Source of the DNA: Bemisia tabaci
Lineage: Eukaryota; Arthropoda; Insecta; Hemiptera; Aleyrodidae
Length of the DNA: 64,000 bases
NCBI RefSeq assembly: GCF_918797505.1
Contig: NC_092796.1
Span: forward strand, 310,001 to 374,000
Direction of reading: 5' to 3'
Part shown: positions 21,573 through 33,156 of the stretch, piece after piece
Numbering within the stretch: position 1 is the stretch's first letter
Layout of the letters: each line of letters opens with the position of its first letter
The notes under the pieces: model-generated
Seen by the model: only the letters and a program-made list of their open reading frames with translations
What the model was told of the DNA's origin: nothing
The model's database searches: none
Program-made: the position numbers and the translations under genes

Positions 21573-22439
21573 CAGTGGCGTGGCGTGACTATATCCGGTA
21601 GGCGTTCGGTAGGAGTGTTAACTTTAGGACGGGGGGGGGGGGGGGGCTCAGAAAGGTTCACTCCCCTTCCTTAAAGGGGGGTTCGGGGGCCTCCCCCGGA
21701 AACTTTTTAAAAAATGAAGCCGCAAGAACACGATTTTAACCCTTTCTGGTGAAAATTGTGCCGGTAAATTGTCATTGAAATTTTGTTCTTTTTACTGATC
21801 GTTTTCCTGTAATTTATTTTGTTAAATGATAACGTATTTTCGCAACACGCACCTGCAGAGAGAGGTGGAAGAGGGAGACTGGGAAACTGGGAGATGCGGC
21901 CCGCAGGCGCAGGGGGGGGGGGGGGGGGGGGAAGCGGAGAGCGAATCGCGGCATAGAGGAAATTCGGCGGTTCGCAAACCCCTGCGGACCACTGCTATAG
22001 GAAACAGCTGGACTGATAAGCGGCTCTCCTCTCTCGTTCTTTTCCCCTCCCTTTTCTCTTTGCTGTGTTCCCTCCGCGAGCGCGGTCCGCACTCGTCTCC
22101 GAACCCAATGCTCACGCTCCGCTCTGCGCCGCGCGCATGTGCCTCTCCTCTCTCGTGTACCCTTTGCCCCCTCATCATTGCACCCAGGTTCTCTCTCCTC
22201 ACCGTACGCGTACGCAGATCATCCAGGTTCGGTAGCCGGTGCGGACCACGCGTCACAGGATTTTCTCTCTCCGCCGCGCCACATGCCGATGTCGGAAGCC
22301 AAGCGCCCGATACTTATTTGGGATCTACTATTCTGTATTCTGTATTGCTTCCTACATTCTTAGCCATAATTTATTAATTGTTTCAAAATATTTTAGGGTG
22401 TTCGGCGAACACTGCGAACCTATGGACGCCACGCCACTG
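21573..22439. mobile_element. hAT-type element with GC-rich interior
   Basis: The ends are CAGTGGCGTGGCGT and, inverted, CAGTGGCGTGGCGT, a CAGNGGCG-type hAT terminus. The interior contains G-runs (21,631-21,646; 21,911-21,930) and a CpG-rich block with a 183-codon open frame at 21,826-22,377. That frame overlaps long frames on the opposite strand and matches no transposase. An internal GCGGACCACTG (ending 21,994) looks like the end of another nested hAT element. Confidence 0.6.
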
Positions 22440-23552
22440 CTACAAACCTACCTTAAAATTCGCAAACCCTGAGATTTTTTTCTTTTTCTGAGTCTTCAAT
22501 TTTTTGTTGAGGCAGATCGGTTTAGTATAAGAGTCTATTTCCAATGTTATACTGTTGATTTTCACCGGAATTTTGTTAAATTTGCTCTTATCATTATGCT
22601 TTATCAAGGATGTACTTAAACCTCATCCCTCAGGCACACTTTAATACAAATGGTGCTTCCTGAGAAAAAGGGTTCGCTTAAGGAGCGACCACGTATACGG
22701 CTCTACAAAGAGTTTTTTAATCGAATCGAAGCGTATATTTCAGACCCCCCCCCCCCCCTCCGATGCGCTCATCATGATTTTTGAGCCATTCTCTATGAAG
22801 AGCAACTCTTCTTTTTGCTCTAGCTGAGGTTTGCAACAGACTAATTGTATAAATTATGTTTGACTCCAAATCACAATTTTGCAGCGAATCTTGAATTTTT
22901 TATTATTCAAATTTCTGCAATTGCTTCTAATAAATATACAAATACTATAGGTATATAATTAAAAAAATTCACCCCGTGACTTCCCCGAAGGTCTGCATCT
23001 TAACGCTTACTTCTGAGTGTAATAAGCGGATAATGCCGCTGCTCAGGTTCTCTTCACACCTATTTGATGGAGGTAAAATTATCCGAGGAGCGTATTAGTA
23101 CAGCTCATGTTTCATTCAAAGTGCACTCCCAAATCGTCACCAAGTTTTGAACTTTCGGTGGTGAAATCCCGCCCGTTACAGAACTGCGGGGGAGTCTTGC
23201 TGGCTCTGTAATTTGTCACTCGCCTCATGTGATGATAGATTTGACACAGAAGAGAAATTGCTGAGTATGAAGGGATACCAAATGTCAAACAGAAAAGCTC
23301 TAGCGTACACCACGTCAACCATTTGTCCACACGCCGCACAATGAATCGAGTCAATTAAAGAGGTCGCTCATGAACTATTTAACTTAAACTGCAAATGTTG
23401 ATGTTTTAATTTGGCAAATTTCAAAGTTTAAAGGGTGTCTCTGAACAAAATTCCACGAGGAAACCTATAGAAAACCTCAAAGTTTTGTATAAACGGAGTT
23501 TAAGCTTTTAAAGTTTCCAAATTTTGTCCGACCTCTTCCATTGACTCGGTGC

Positions 23553-23690
23553 GGTGGCGTTTGCGGATTCTAAGAATCCAGTGGTGTTTGCGGATTCTTA
23601 TATTTTGATGGTGGCGATTGCGGAAAGGCGGAACAGGGCCGGTGGAGTTTGCGGACCAGAGAATTTCAGCGGTGGCGATTACGGACGAAG
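23553..23690. repeat. Five degenerate ~28-bp tandem repeats
   Basis: The unit core GGTGGCG(A/T)TTGCGGA recurs five times with 28-30-base spacing and divergent spacers. The flanks show no gene. Confidence 0.65.
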
Positions 23691-23754
23691 GGGTACCTAG
23701 GCACTTAATTATGCTGCCCCCACCCCTGCGCTGTATATTAAAGAAAAAAATTAC

Positions 23755-24325
23755 CGGAGAGGCTCTGGGTTCCTTCCCGTGGATGAAAAAAAATATAAGT
23801 ATTAAACATTAGTATTATATTAGTATAAAAACATATGAGCAGTGAACATGCAGTAAAGTTTTAAAACATGCATATCAGAAATCAAGAACTTACAAATATT
23901 TTTCTTCCAATTTTTCATAGAATTTTTTTCGCACTTTAATACACATTACCTGAAAATTTCATAGAAAAATATTCATAACTTTTCTCAAAAATAAACATTG
24001 TATCGAAGGAAATTTGGCGACTTTCGAATGTTCATACGGCGTTTTTCCTCAGCACGGCAGTTTGTACCTATGTACCTATGTGTTTCCATTTTTCATATGT
24101 AATTTTTTTACTTTCAGTAATTTTGGACTAGAATTTACAACATGTTTTGAATCCTAAAAATGGATTGAAACTGACGATTTTTTAGTTTCTTGATTTCTGA
24201 TATGCCTTTTTTAAAAATTTACCGTGTGTTCACTGCTCATATGTTTTTATACTAATATAATACTAAACTTTAATACTAATATTTTTTTTTTTCATCCACA
24301 AAAAGGAATCCCGAGCCTGGCGGTG
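23755..24325. mobile_element. MITE with ~150-bp inverted ends and an internal foreign end
   Basis: 23,755-23,905 pairs with 24,185-24,325: blocks around GTGGATGAAAAAA and ACATATGAGCAGTGAACA appear inverted on the right. The interior near 24,018-24,053 contains GCGTTTTTCCTCAGCACGGCAG, the end motif of the family at 40,492-40,744, so it holds a fragment of another element. Confidence 0.65.
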
Positions 24326-24407
24326 TGCTTTATTCGGAAATTGAGTACTTCGGGGTAGGTTCGACACCAAGAAAATACAACTTTTCAACGGCTTGAGCGC
24401 GCACCGT

Positions 24408-24546
24408 GGTATGCGCGCAATGTATGAAGTATCCTGCAGACTTGTAAGGCGCTATACTACGCGTCACGCGCACCGTGCCGTACGTGCAATGCATGAAGTA
24501 TCCTGCGGTCTTGTAAGGCGCTACTGTGCGCCGTGCGCGCCGGCCG
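24408..24546 (+). repeat. Two tandem ~70-bp GC-rich units
   Basis: The core GCAATG(T/C)ATGAAGTATCCTGC with GCGCACCGTG before it and CTTGTAAGGCGCTA after it occurs twice. Diverged inverse copies occur at 15,640-15,770 and 38,500-38,610. Confidence 0.7.
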
Positions 24547-24559
24547 CACTGTGTTTGAT

Positions 24560-26605
24560 ATGATTATTCAAACTTGCGGTGTCAGCGGTTTTGAACTTGG
24601 TATTTTTTGGTCCTCAGAATATCCGAGGTCATACAAAGTAGCGGTTTAAAAGACTCATTTTTTACGAAAATAAGTCGAAACAGAGTATAAATGAACTGTA
24701 GGCAAGTGTTGAGGATGCAAATGTCATCAGAACTTCCTCAGTTTCAAAAAAAGTTACAACTATTTTGCACAATCCTCCAAAAAGTGTACGGTTCGAGAAG
24801 CAGGATCGTGCTTTAATAGTAAGGGAGAAGTGCGGTTTGACCGGGTAAAAATGCGTAACAAACTTTCCCTAAGTAATCGTCATCAGTAGGTCCCCCTGAA
24901 CGACTTCCTAAAAGTTAAAAATGGTCCGACCGCGGAACACCCCTCAAAGTACTTAAGTTGAAAATGGCGGACGTAATAAGGAGGTCCGGGAAATCGGTAT
25001 TTTAAAATGCTCATTCTGCCTCATGTGAGGTATCATACACCATTTAATTTTGGTCGTAGATTTCATAAATGAACTCCACAAGGCCCCCCAGTCAAAGGGG
25101 GCGCTCCAAATCAAAGATGGCGGCCAAATGTGAAAGGCAGGAGGTTGCATTTTTTAAATTCCGAGGTGAGTTTTTCTAGTTCAATATGATTTTTATCGTT
25201 TACAAAGACGTCTTCCTAGCGTAAAATTTCATCTTCTACAACTTGAGATACACTTCTCGTACGTAGTTTTTTGTACGAAATCGAGGTCTAAACCTAAATA
25301 TCATAATTTCATCACAAAATTGACCTTTGGCACCATTTAAAATGGTTGAAATTGACCCAAATTTTGGCAAACATGCTTTTATACCAAACGTCATCGATTG
25401 CCGCCTGGGGAGCGGAACATTTCAGACGTTCATTTTTTTTGCCCCCTCCCCCTCTCCCGAAAATATCTTAGCTCCGCCGATGGAGACTGCCTATCCGGTG
25501 TATAAAAAATCATAGATTGAGTTGCTGTTTCTTAGAAAAAATTCTAGAACCTGCTAATTAATCTTTAGACATGTATTTTAATTTTCAATTTAAAGTAAGT
25601 ACATACTATGTGTGGCATCCCTAATTTGAGGGCTATTTTAATATTTTAATTGCCCTTGAATAGAATGACGGTGGGGACTAGAACAGAAGTGAGGTCGTAG
25701 CATTGAATGAACCATTCTTTTTTTAGAAAACGTGAAATGCCTTCTATTTAGAGAGTATGCAATCCGCAAATATCCGGGCCTCTTAGCGCCAATCTGACAT
25801 GAATGTGGAAGCCCAGTGAGCAAGAAAATGTACGGAGCAAGTTCATTGGTTTCTGTAGAATTGTCTGTACCTATAAGCATCCAAAAGATTGTAGAATTTT
25901 TGCAGAGGATTAAAAACTATTTTATATGCACTTGACATTTTAAAAATGGGGTATTTGTCTTGTGTCAGGAAAAACACCAATATGAATCAGAGTCTAAGTT
26001 TTACGTGCTTCCTTGACGTGACACTAATAAGAAACAAATATTTGATGTTGACAGAAAAGGGTGCCATTTTTCCTGAGATAGTGATACTGCTCTTTAGTGA
26101 GATAGATGTGAAACTCTTACTGTTAGACGTCCAATTTCGCGCACTGGCCGGTCTTTCGTGTTACTTCATTTTTTAAAATACAGTGTTATTTCTATTTAAC
26201 CAGAAGGATTAAATTAACTTCATATAGATAATTTAAATATCGAAGAAAACGTGCTTACCGCATGCTCTCTTCAATCGCTGTCAATGAGTATCGTGAATTT
26301 AGAGAGCTCTAGATGAATTTTGGCAACACCACATTACCAGCAAAATTTGACGTTGAAGGGGGTGGGTTAAGTTATGAATCTTAGGACCCAGCAGAAGCTG
26401 CATTGGCTTTTCCGCGTTGAACAGGAACCTCATCTCGCGGTGACTGCAGCTGAAAAAAGTCCCGCACAGCGCTGCCACTTCGAAGAGAATGATTCAAATA
26501 ATATACGTATTGTTAAAATTTGTCAATGCGAGTGCGGGAATGAATAGTGAGGCTCTATGAAATTGAATTACACACTAATTGAATCATTCTACCCTGCTGA
26601 CCTGG
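24560..26605. other. No gene recognised
   Basis: This stretch has short frames only, plus several ATGGCGG-type motifs (24,963; 25,117) reminiscent of degraded MITE ends. I could not delimit any element. Confidence 0.4.
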
Positions 26606-26613
26606 TTATTCAT

Positions 26614-26969
26614 CAGAGGCGTAGGAAGAGGGGGCCAGGGGGGCCTGGCCCCCCTAGAATTGGAAATAGTATCATCTGCCCCCCCCCAGAAATTCTAGAT
26701 GGTGCAAAAACACCTTCAACGGAAAGTCTCTGTCGCTGTAGCCCGTGAGAGGATGCCTATAGGTAAATAGAATAACCTGTTGAATGCAACAATTTCAAAG
26801 TATCTTAACCTTAAAATGCATAATACTGGATGATTTTTAGGCAGAAATTGAAGGAAGATTAGCGCCACAAGTGCCTCGAGATGCGCTCAAATAGAGTTAC
26901 AATTTCAAAAATTTTCCGGGGGAGCCCCCCCCCCCCCCCCCCCAGCAAAATGACCTGGCTACGCCTATG
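26614..26969. mobile_element. hAT MITE with perfect 8-bp target duplication
   Basis: The ends are CAGAGGCGTAG and, inverted, CATAGGCGTAG. TTATTCAT flanks both sides (26,606-26,613 and 26,970-26,977). Subterminal GGGGGCC/CCCCC runs and a 20-base C homopolymer are present. The 356-bp copy has no coding capacity. Confidence 0.9.
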
Positions 26970-27221
26970 TTATTCATTATCTTCTTCTTTTCGCTTAAGC
27001 AGGGATTGCAGTGCGCGCATGCAGGGCATTTTTTAAGGAACGCAATTTCATCAATTAGTTTAAGAAAATCGGTTTTGTTTTCGATGAAAATCTATCTAAA
27101 GTAACCTGAATAATAGTATGTAAGTGGTTTAATTTATCTTACTTTGACCACCAAGCCATTGTGCCATGTTTAAGCCATTTATGTTTTTGACCCACAGTTT
27201 GGACTAGATTGCTCTAGAGAG

Positions 27222-27356
27222 GGAGAAAAGTTTTCTCTCCCGTGAGAATAGTTTTCTCTCCCGTGAGAATAGTTTTCTCTCCCGAGAGAATAGTTGTCCC
27301 TCCGGATAGAATAGTGATCTCTCCGGAAAGAAAAGTTGAATCTCAGGAGAGAATAC
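27222..27356. repeat. ~21-bp tandem repeat (about six units)
   Basis: Units of the type AGTTTTCTCTCCCGTGAGAAT are repeated with decreasing similarity. A 21-base period keeps frames open on both strands, so the resulting repetitive heptapeptides are probably artefacts. TCTCTCCNG...GAGA also makes each unit partly palindromic. Confidence 0.85.
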
Positions 27357-27782
27357 TTTTTTTCCGTGAAGGTTTCTTCTCTTTCCTTGTCTCTCATACA
27401 GCCTTGCCTAACAATTGTTTAGAGAAGGTTCACTTGCAGGGAACATTCACTCAGACGGAATGTACACCTTCATGTGGGGCATTCGTTTCACTTTCAAGAC
27501 GGTTCCCCCTGCTTTACTGTAGTATACCGCCTTTGCGATCGTTTCGACCCCCCCCCTCGATACAATAACCGAGTCCCCTAGTTCCTTACCGAAAAGTGAC
27601 TACCGCGAACTTCTGAGATTTTCCAAAGCGTGTAAAAAGTTTACTAATCCGTCAATAATAATGATTAAAATTTGTTTCTCATTCTGGGGCTCGCTAGTTT
27701 ATGTGTAATGAATACCAAGAGTCTACGTTTCTTGGTTTTTTTTAAAAAAACCTTAGAATGGGGCGCGCTGATTTAAAATATG

Positions 27783-27790
27783 CATATATA
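27783..27790 (+). promoter_or_regulatory. TATA box of candidate small-peptide gene
   Basis: TATATAAG lies about 60 bases upstream of the ATG at 27,845. A short upstream ATG frame (27,818-27,844) lies between. Confidence 0.45.
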
Positions 27791-27844
27791 AGCGGAAGCA
27801 AGCGAACTGATTCGAGGATGGCTGACCAGTTCGGCACTCCTTGA

Positions 27845-28148
27845 ATGAGAATTTCACTCACTCCGTTTTGTTCACAACGTTGCTTTGACATATCTCCACA
27901 ACACTGTTATCCTTTTCAAAAGTTGGTACTCCTTGCTCTGATAGCCGGGGCCACCAGGATAGTGGTAAGTGCAATCTGTGATGAGCCTCGAGACTCATTA
28001 GACCATTTGCTAAACGTGGCTCATACAGGAGTCCACTAAGCCCTCTCGTCCCCACGCTCCTGATCACTGCGTCGGCGTCACGAAGAACAATGGGCCTTGG
28101 GTCCCAACGCGGCCGATACCCGTACCCCAATTACTCACGCTTCATTAA
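27845..28148 (+). CDS. Candidate secreted proline-rich small peptide (two exons)
   Basis: The exons 27,845-27,964 and 28,029-28,148 join in phase 0 across a 64-base intron. The intron has a consensus GTAAGT donor, a TGCTAAAC branch-like site and the acceptor GGCTCATACAG. The product would be 79 residues. Residues 26-36 (KLVLLALIAGA) form a hydrophobic core and the second exon gives 39 residues with eight prolines, including the motif PTRPIPVP. A TATA box lies upstream and AATAAA at 28,243. The first 25 residues do not look like a normal signal-peptide start, so the true first exon could lie further upstream, with the core entering after CCTTTTCAAAAG. It resembles neither a known cuticle protein nor a named antimicrobial family. 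The secreted role is inferred only. Confidence 0.45.
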
Positions 28149-28242
28149 CCATTTCACCGTCACGCTAGGATTCATCCAATTTTCAAAAAAAATTGTTTCG
28201 CATGTATTTAGCAATTTTTTCCTTACTCTCCGTTAAAACACA

Positions 28243-28248
28243 AATAAA
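28243..28248 (+). terminator. AATAAA polyadenylation signal
   Basis: AATAAA occurs 95 bases after the stop of the two-exon small-peptide candidate, consistent with its 3' end. Confidence 0.45.
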
Positions 28249-28259
28249 AAGAGACCTCA

Positions 28260-29536
28260 TTCATAAAAATCGGCCGAATAGAAGAGAAGTTACAGTAATC
28301 GAAATCCGAAGAAATCAACAAAACCTCGACTCCTCGATACGAAAAATAAAATGAAGGGGAAAAAAAGAAAGTATAAATTACAATTAAATATAATTGACCT
28401 CAAAATTTGACAAACAATTCATTTATATACCTAACGCTGAAAAAACTGGGAGAAATTACAAAAAATTTGCCTCTTGCAAGGGGCTTCTTTGTAAGAATTT
28501 TGACCTGAAGACAACGGTCGAATAACAGCAGTACTCCATACAATACACGGTGTGCCTGAACGAGTTAAACATTTTTCATACGTCCAAATCGAAAAATCTT
28601 TATATTTTTAACTACAATGTTTCTTGAATCGTTTAAGCAAAAAAAAAAAAAAAAAAAAATTCCGTCGAGATTCTGGAACGCAAAGGCGCTTTAAAAGTAT
28701 TCTGGGGCTATAATAGCTAAATCACCGGTAGTAAATTCGTTATATTATTAAAAAGAAATTGACTCCATAGTTTAATTCCTTAGTTTCTTGAATACGATTA
28801 TTTTAAGCACTTAAACATTTATACCACCAATTTTAGCCATGGGGTGATTTCCTGAGAGCCGATAATATCACGAATTTCTCATAGAACCCCTCAACAGTGG
28901 CTTGCTTTTTTGGCAGCCGATTCGGCCATCGAACCGGAGTTTAAATGGAAGCTGATAATAACCCAAAGCTCTGAGAAAAATTTTGAGATGAGTATAAGAA
29001 CGGTTTGTTGTAAGTAGCGAGGAGAGGCGGGCAAAGCGGCTAAAATCCTATCTAATTTTTACAGTTTTTCTGTTGAATTAATGTTGCCGCGGGCTTCTGA
29101 CTGTCCACACATAGTTCTGTTCAGCATATCGATACATAAGTATTTACATTTTACATACGTAGAATCTAATTTTCACGTCGGGGAGTTGACATATTTTGAT
29201 TTTTTCGATTTTATACGGAAAATTGATGGTTTTTCGGGATTGAAATTATTATTGTTTCATGAAAAATAAATGCACCCAAAATGACTATAGCATATTGATT
29301 CTTACACATTTGCACTCACAAAATTGGTTGGTAAATTCAACGAGTGGGTGCATCGACCTGGTATATCAAGTTTCTGCAATTTTTTACGGCAAATCAGTAG
29401 ATTTTCGGGATGTAGATTGCTTACTTTCAATTCATGAATGAATAAAGCAACGACATGGTTGAACTTCTTTGCATGGAAAGACGTTTAAAATAACAAAATC
29501 AAGACGTATTTAATCATGCAAGAGATACAGCCGTGC
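28260..29536. other. No gene recognised
   Basis: This is AT-rich DNA with an A-run at about 28,639-28,659. A TAGTTCTGTT motif near 29,112 resembles the end of the 31,112-31,482 repeat family. Confidence 0.4.
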
Positions 29537-30095
29537 GAATAGACTTTTTAGAGGTTAAATGACACGAAAATAACGATGGTCACATTAAAAAAGTCTGAAA
29601 TGCACTCCTTACTGCGCAATTTGCGTTAGTAGGAACGCGCTTTTTCAAATTTCCCGCGTCTGGGGGCAGTTTTCTAATCACCGGAAACGAGCAAACGGCG
29701 GGCTCGGTGATTTCCGGAAGATGCCGAGTCGTTGTTGTTGTTGTTCTTTTTTCCTTCAGTTTATTTACAAACCCAACGTGATCTCTCATAGTGGTCTAAA
29801 TACGCTTTACGCAGTAACTAAATTAATCAACTTTTAAATATCCAACGCAATCCTTCTACATTTCATTTCACGACATCACGATCTCCGATTTTCAGGTTAT
29901 GTTGTCAGTTTTAGTTGACCGGAAATAGCCGCGAGTTGCCGTTACTTGTTTCCGTTAGAAAACTGCCCCCAGACGCGGGAAATTTGAAAAAGCGCGTTCT
30001 TAACAACACAAATTGCGCAGTAAGGAGTGTATTTCAGACTTTTTTAATGTGACCATCGTAATTTTCGTGTCATTTACCCTATGAAAAGTCTATTC
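29537..30095. mobile_element. Foldback element with ~175-bp arms
   Basis: Starting GAATAGACTTTTTA, the left arm (to about 29,715) reappears inverted at about 29,925-30,095 and includes TTTCCCGCGTCTGGGGGCAG. The spacer has a short GTT microsatellite (29,731-29,745). It has no coding capacity. The superfamily is unknown. Confidence 0.8.
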
Positions 30096-30099
30096 TTTT

Positions 30100-31111
30100 T
30101 TTTTTTGTGGATACAATACAATCTCGTTATAAGCTTAAAACTATTCCAAATTAAACGTAGATTTCACCAATTTAAAATTTCATGCACATATAAAAAAAAT
30201 ACCCACGATTTTATCTCGACCGAGAAAATGGAATAAAATTGTCTACCATAAATTCCATGAAATCGTCCAACTCTGCTTTTGAGTAAGATATTTTCTGGGA
30301 AAGTTCAAAAGAACCAAGTAAACTTTATGCGGTTGAAACATTTGAAAATTCGTCACGTGTTTAAGAACACCCAGCATGAAAAGCGCATTCCAAAAATTGC
30401 ATGTGCATTTTTTTGTTTGTTTGTTTTTTTTTTAACCCAAAAATTTGATTTTAGCCTAAGGAATGTAATAAATTTCCGGGGAATAAATTCCTTTGAATTT
30501 GCCATATTTTTACTTCAGCTATTTTATGACAGAAGCCGGCAACGGTCCATTGGTGGCAATAGATAAAGTGGAGTAACGAATCCGACTGCCGTATCCTCAC
30601 GCGCGTAATTTTTATTTCATTGAGTGTTAACAGGATTTGCTTGCCGGAGCGGCGCGTGTTGTGCATGAGTTTTTTCTTTTGCGGGCTGCGTTGGCGGGGG
30701 AGGGTCGCGGGGTGTACGGCAGGGGAGGGAGAAGTTAGGGGCGGGGGAGGAATCGATGTCGAATGAAGCGGTTCAATACACGACTCATCGGTTTGGAAAA
30801 ACTGGGAGCTGTGAAAAAAGCATTCAGTAGCTCTTCACCCAACTCCTCCCGCGGAGTCAGGACTGAGAAGCGCTGATGCCGCTTTCAATGTTGTAAACCA
30901 ATTTTTGGCGAACCAGTATCAATCATACAGTTTCTGAGCTGAATTCGGCTTACACCTCCTTTCCAAACAAAACAACTGACAGGTGATGGGGGCCGAATCC
31001 GGATAAACACTGTCATTTGCTCAGTTTTGGTCGACGATTGCAATAATTCGATCTCAAATTCAGGTGCCTCTTTACGCACAATCTGGGACTCAGGTCTCCT
31101 AAAGTGACGAT
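30100..31111. other. No gene recognised; GC-rich patch
   Basis: The patch around 30,640-30,760 is G-rich, but no exon can be defended. Confidence 0.4.
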
Positions 31112-31482
31112 AATTGGACGTACTTCTACCGATCAGAGCTGTAAGCGGGTAGGAAATATGGAGTGCGCTCGTTGGTTGAGGGCCGTAAGAATTAATGGGA
31201 ATTGTAAAGCGCCAGTGACGTCAGCGGAGATGACGATCCCATTCATCCTCCACGTTAACTCATGAGCCCTGTCGACGAAGCTCTTGTCCCATGCCCACGG
31301 CTCATGCGTCCTGCATACAGTTGGCACATAGTTTCGTTTGGTGAATTTAAAATCCCCCTTTTCAAATCATTCAATAGGTATCAAACCCATTTTACATCGT
31401 TTCTTATCCAGCTTACCTCAAGCACACCACAACTTTCTCATGCACCCGCACATAGTTCTGTTTGTTAGAAATACGTCCAATT
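31112..31482. mobile_element. MITE, AATTGGACGTA-ended
   Basis: The left end AATTGGACGTACTTCTA is mirrored by TAGAAATACGTCCAATT on the right. The similarity continues inward through the CAGAGCTGT/CAGAACTAT and GCGGGT blocks. The motif is one I associate with hemipteran repeats, from recall. Confidence 0.7.
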
Positions 31483-32296
31483 CTTAAGTTCCTCAGTTAG
31501 GTTTTTATAAACTCATGTGAAAATCTCAAAATTTGATCTATGATGTGTCCGAAATACATCGTTTACCTTCAAAAATCGTCGGGCCAAAGATCTTCGAAAG
31601 ATCAAGGCCTGTAGTTTGTACAGAGAAGAGCTTCTTACCTAGGGAGAAATCGGGAGATATGATCCCAACTGCAGCCAATTGGATGAATCAAAACTTCTCT
31701 CGAAGATAATTTGCGTCGAACTCCAGCAAGCAACTATTGCAGCTTTGAAGCCGCTCTCGTTGCCTACACAGGTTCTTGAAGGCAATCTTTTCTGAATGAG
31801 TGCGAAAAGCTCGTAGTGGAGAGAAAAATGATCGATTGCAACCTATAAAAGCATAAATCCAAGCTGAGTCTCACCGCTAATGAATAGAACTAAGCAACCG
31901 GACTACTTATTGAAATACTTATTTACTTAACAAAATTACCGAGGTAGTCCACCGTGCTAAGGAAGAATGACGTATGTATGTTCAAGAGTTGCCAAATTTC
32001 ATCGGATAAAAATATATCTTAGGGGAGAGTTTTGCATATTTTTTCTTGAAATTTTCAGATATATTAGATTAAATTACGTACAAAATTGTCTGAAAAATTT
32101 AGACATAAATATTCACATTTTTTTCCAATTTCCAGTTTTTTATCGAAGGAAATATGGCAACGCCTGACTAATCAAACGGCGTTCACGAAAGTAGTGCCTA
32201 GTGTTGGTTTCACGAAACTTTCGGATTATCCCATATGATTAGACCACAAGTCTGAATTGAGACCTTTACTAAAAACACTTGCCTCTTATGTTGCAG

Positions 32297-33156
32297 GGCT
32301 CTGTCTGGCGGGCGGTTTGCTGATCTTCGCCTCGGTCCTGAGCGATGCCTTCTTCGGGCTCCCGCACTCGGCGGCCTTCTCCCGTCAGCTCAGCTACCTG
32401 AACGCCCAAAGCCCGCCACCCCCGACCGTGGACTACCGCTACGGCTGGTCCTTCTTCGCCGCCGGCGCCGCCTTCATCCTCACCGAGATCGCCGCTGTCT
32501 TCGCCATTTCCGCCTACCTCCGCCGCTACCGGAGCGTCGAGGAGATGGTCAGCATCATGGTGCCCGGCGCTCGCCGCAAGCTCTGCGAGATCACCTACGC
32601 TCAGAAGATACTCGAGGCCGATGTCGTCGAGAAAAAACCCACCAGCTCTCCGTTAAAAACATCCGATCTTCCTCCAGATATCTGCCCGGCGGAGAAGAGC
32701 GCCTTGCTTGAGCCCGCGGAAGCGGGCTCCACCCACGAGGGCTCCCTTAGCGGTAGCGACGCCGATTTTACGATTAAAATCAAACCGGTTGGTAAATATA
32801 CGCTCAATAGCCGGTCATTCTGCAAGGCGGAGCACCTGCCGCAGTGCGGCGTCAAATGCGCGGCGAACGCGAACCGGTTCGCGGCAGCGAGTCTGCCGCG
32901 ACAGCGGGCGAGTCAGCGGGCGGCGTTGGAACTAACCGATGTACACGCCCCCTGGCGAGAGGTCGAGTCTCCGAGCAGTTCAGGGTCCTCCGTGCCGGAG
33001 GAGGCGCCGCACTGCGACTGCCGCCATGCGCAGTTCCGGAGCTTGCCGCGACGCAAGGGAACGGCGGCGACGCGGAATAGCCTGCACTCGCTGGCGATCA
33101 AGTGCGAGAACCAGTTGCCCATACTGCCGGAGAGTGCTCTGGCGAGAGATTTATGA
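32297..33156 (+). CDS. Stargazin-like (CACNG/claudin superfamily) terminal exon
   Basis: This is the last coding exon of a plus-strand gene. It follows CTCTTATGTTGCAG, begins two bases into a glycine codon and runs 285 further codons to TGA at 33,154. Exon residues 2-22 form membrane segment 3, 23-48 the second extracellular loop, and 49-75 segment 4 opening with YGWSF. A RRYRSVEEM stretch follows and then a long cytoplasmic tail. YGWSF at the start of segment 4 is a hallmark of the voltage-gated calcium channel gamma / TARP family, which modulates calcium channels or glutamate receptors. The tail ends ARDL, without the usual class I PDZ-binding motif. The exon is strikingly GC-rich at third positions compared with its AT-rich flanks. 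Exons for segments 1-2 were not found upstream. Family membership is fairly sure; the exact orthologue is not. Confidence 0.8.

Noticed and set aside
28100..28180. Minus-strand ATG frame with a GTGAGT donor opposite the small-peptide gene
   Set aside because: It is only 12 codons, antisense to the better-supported plus-strand exon.
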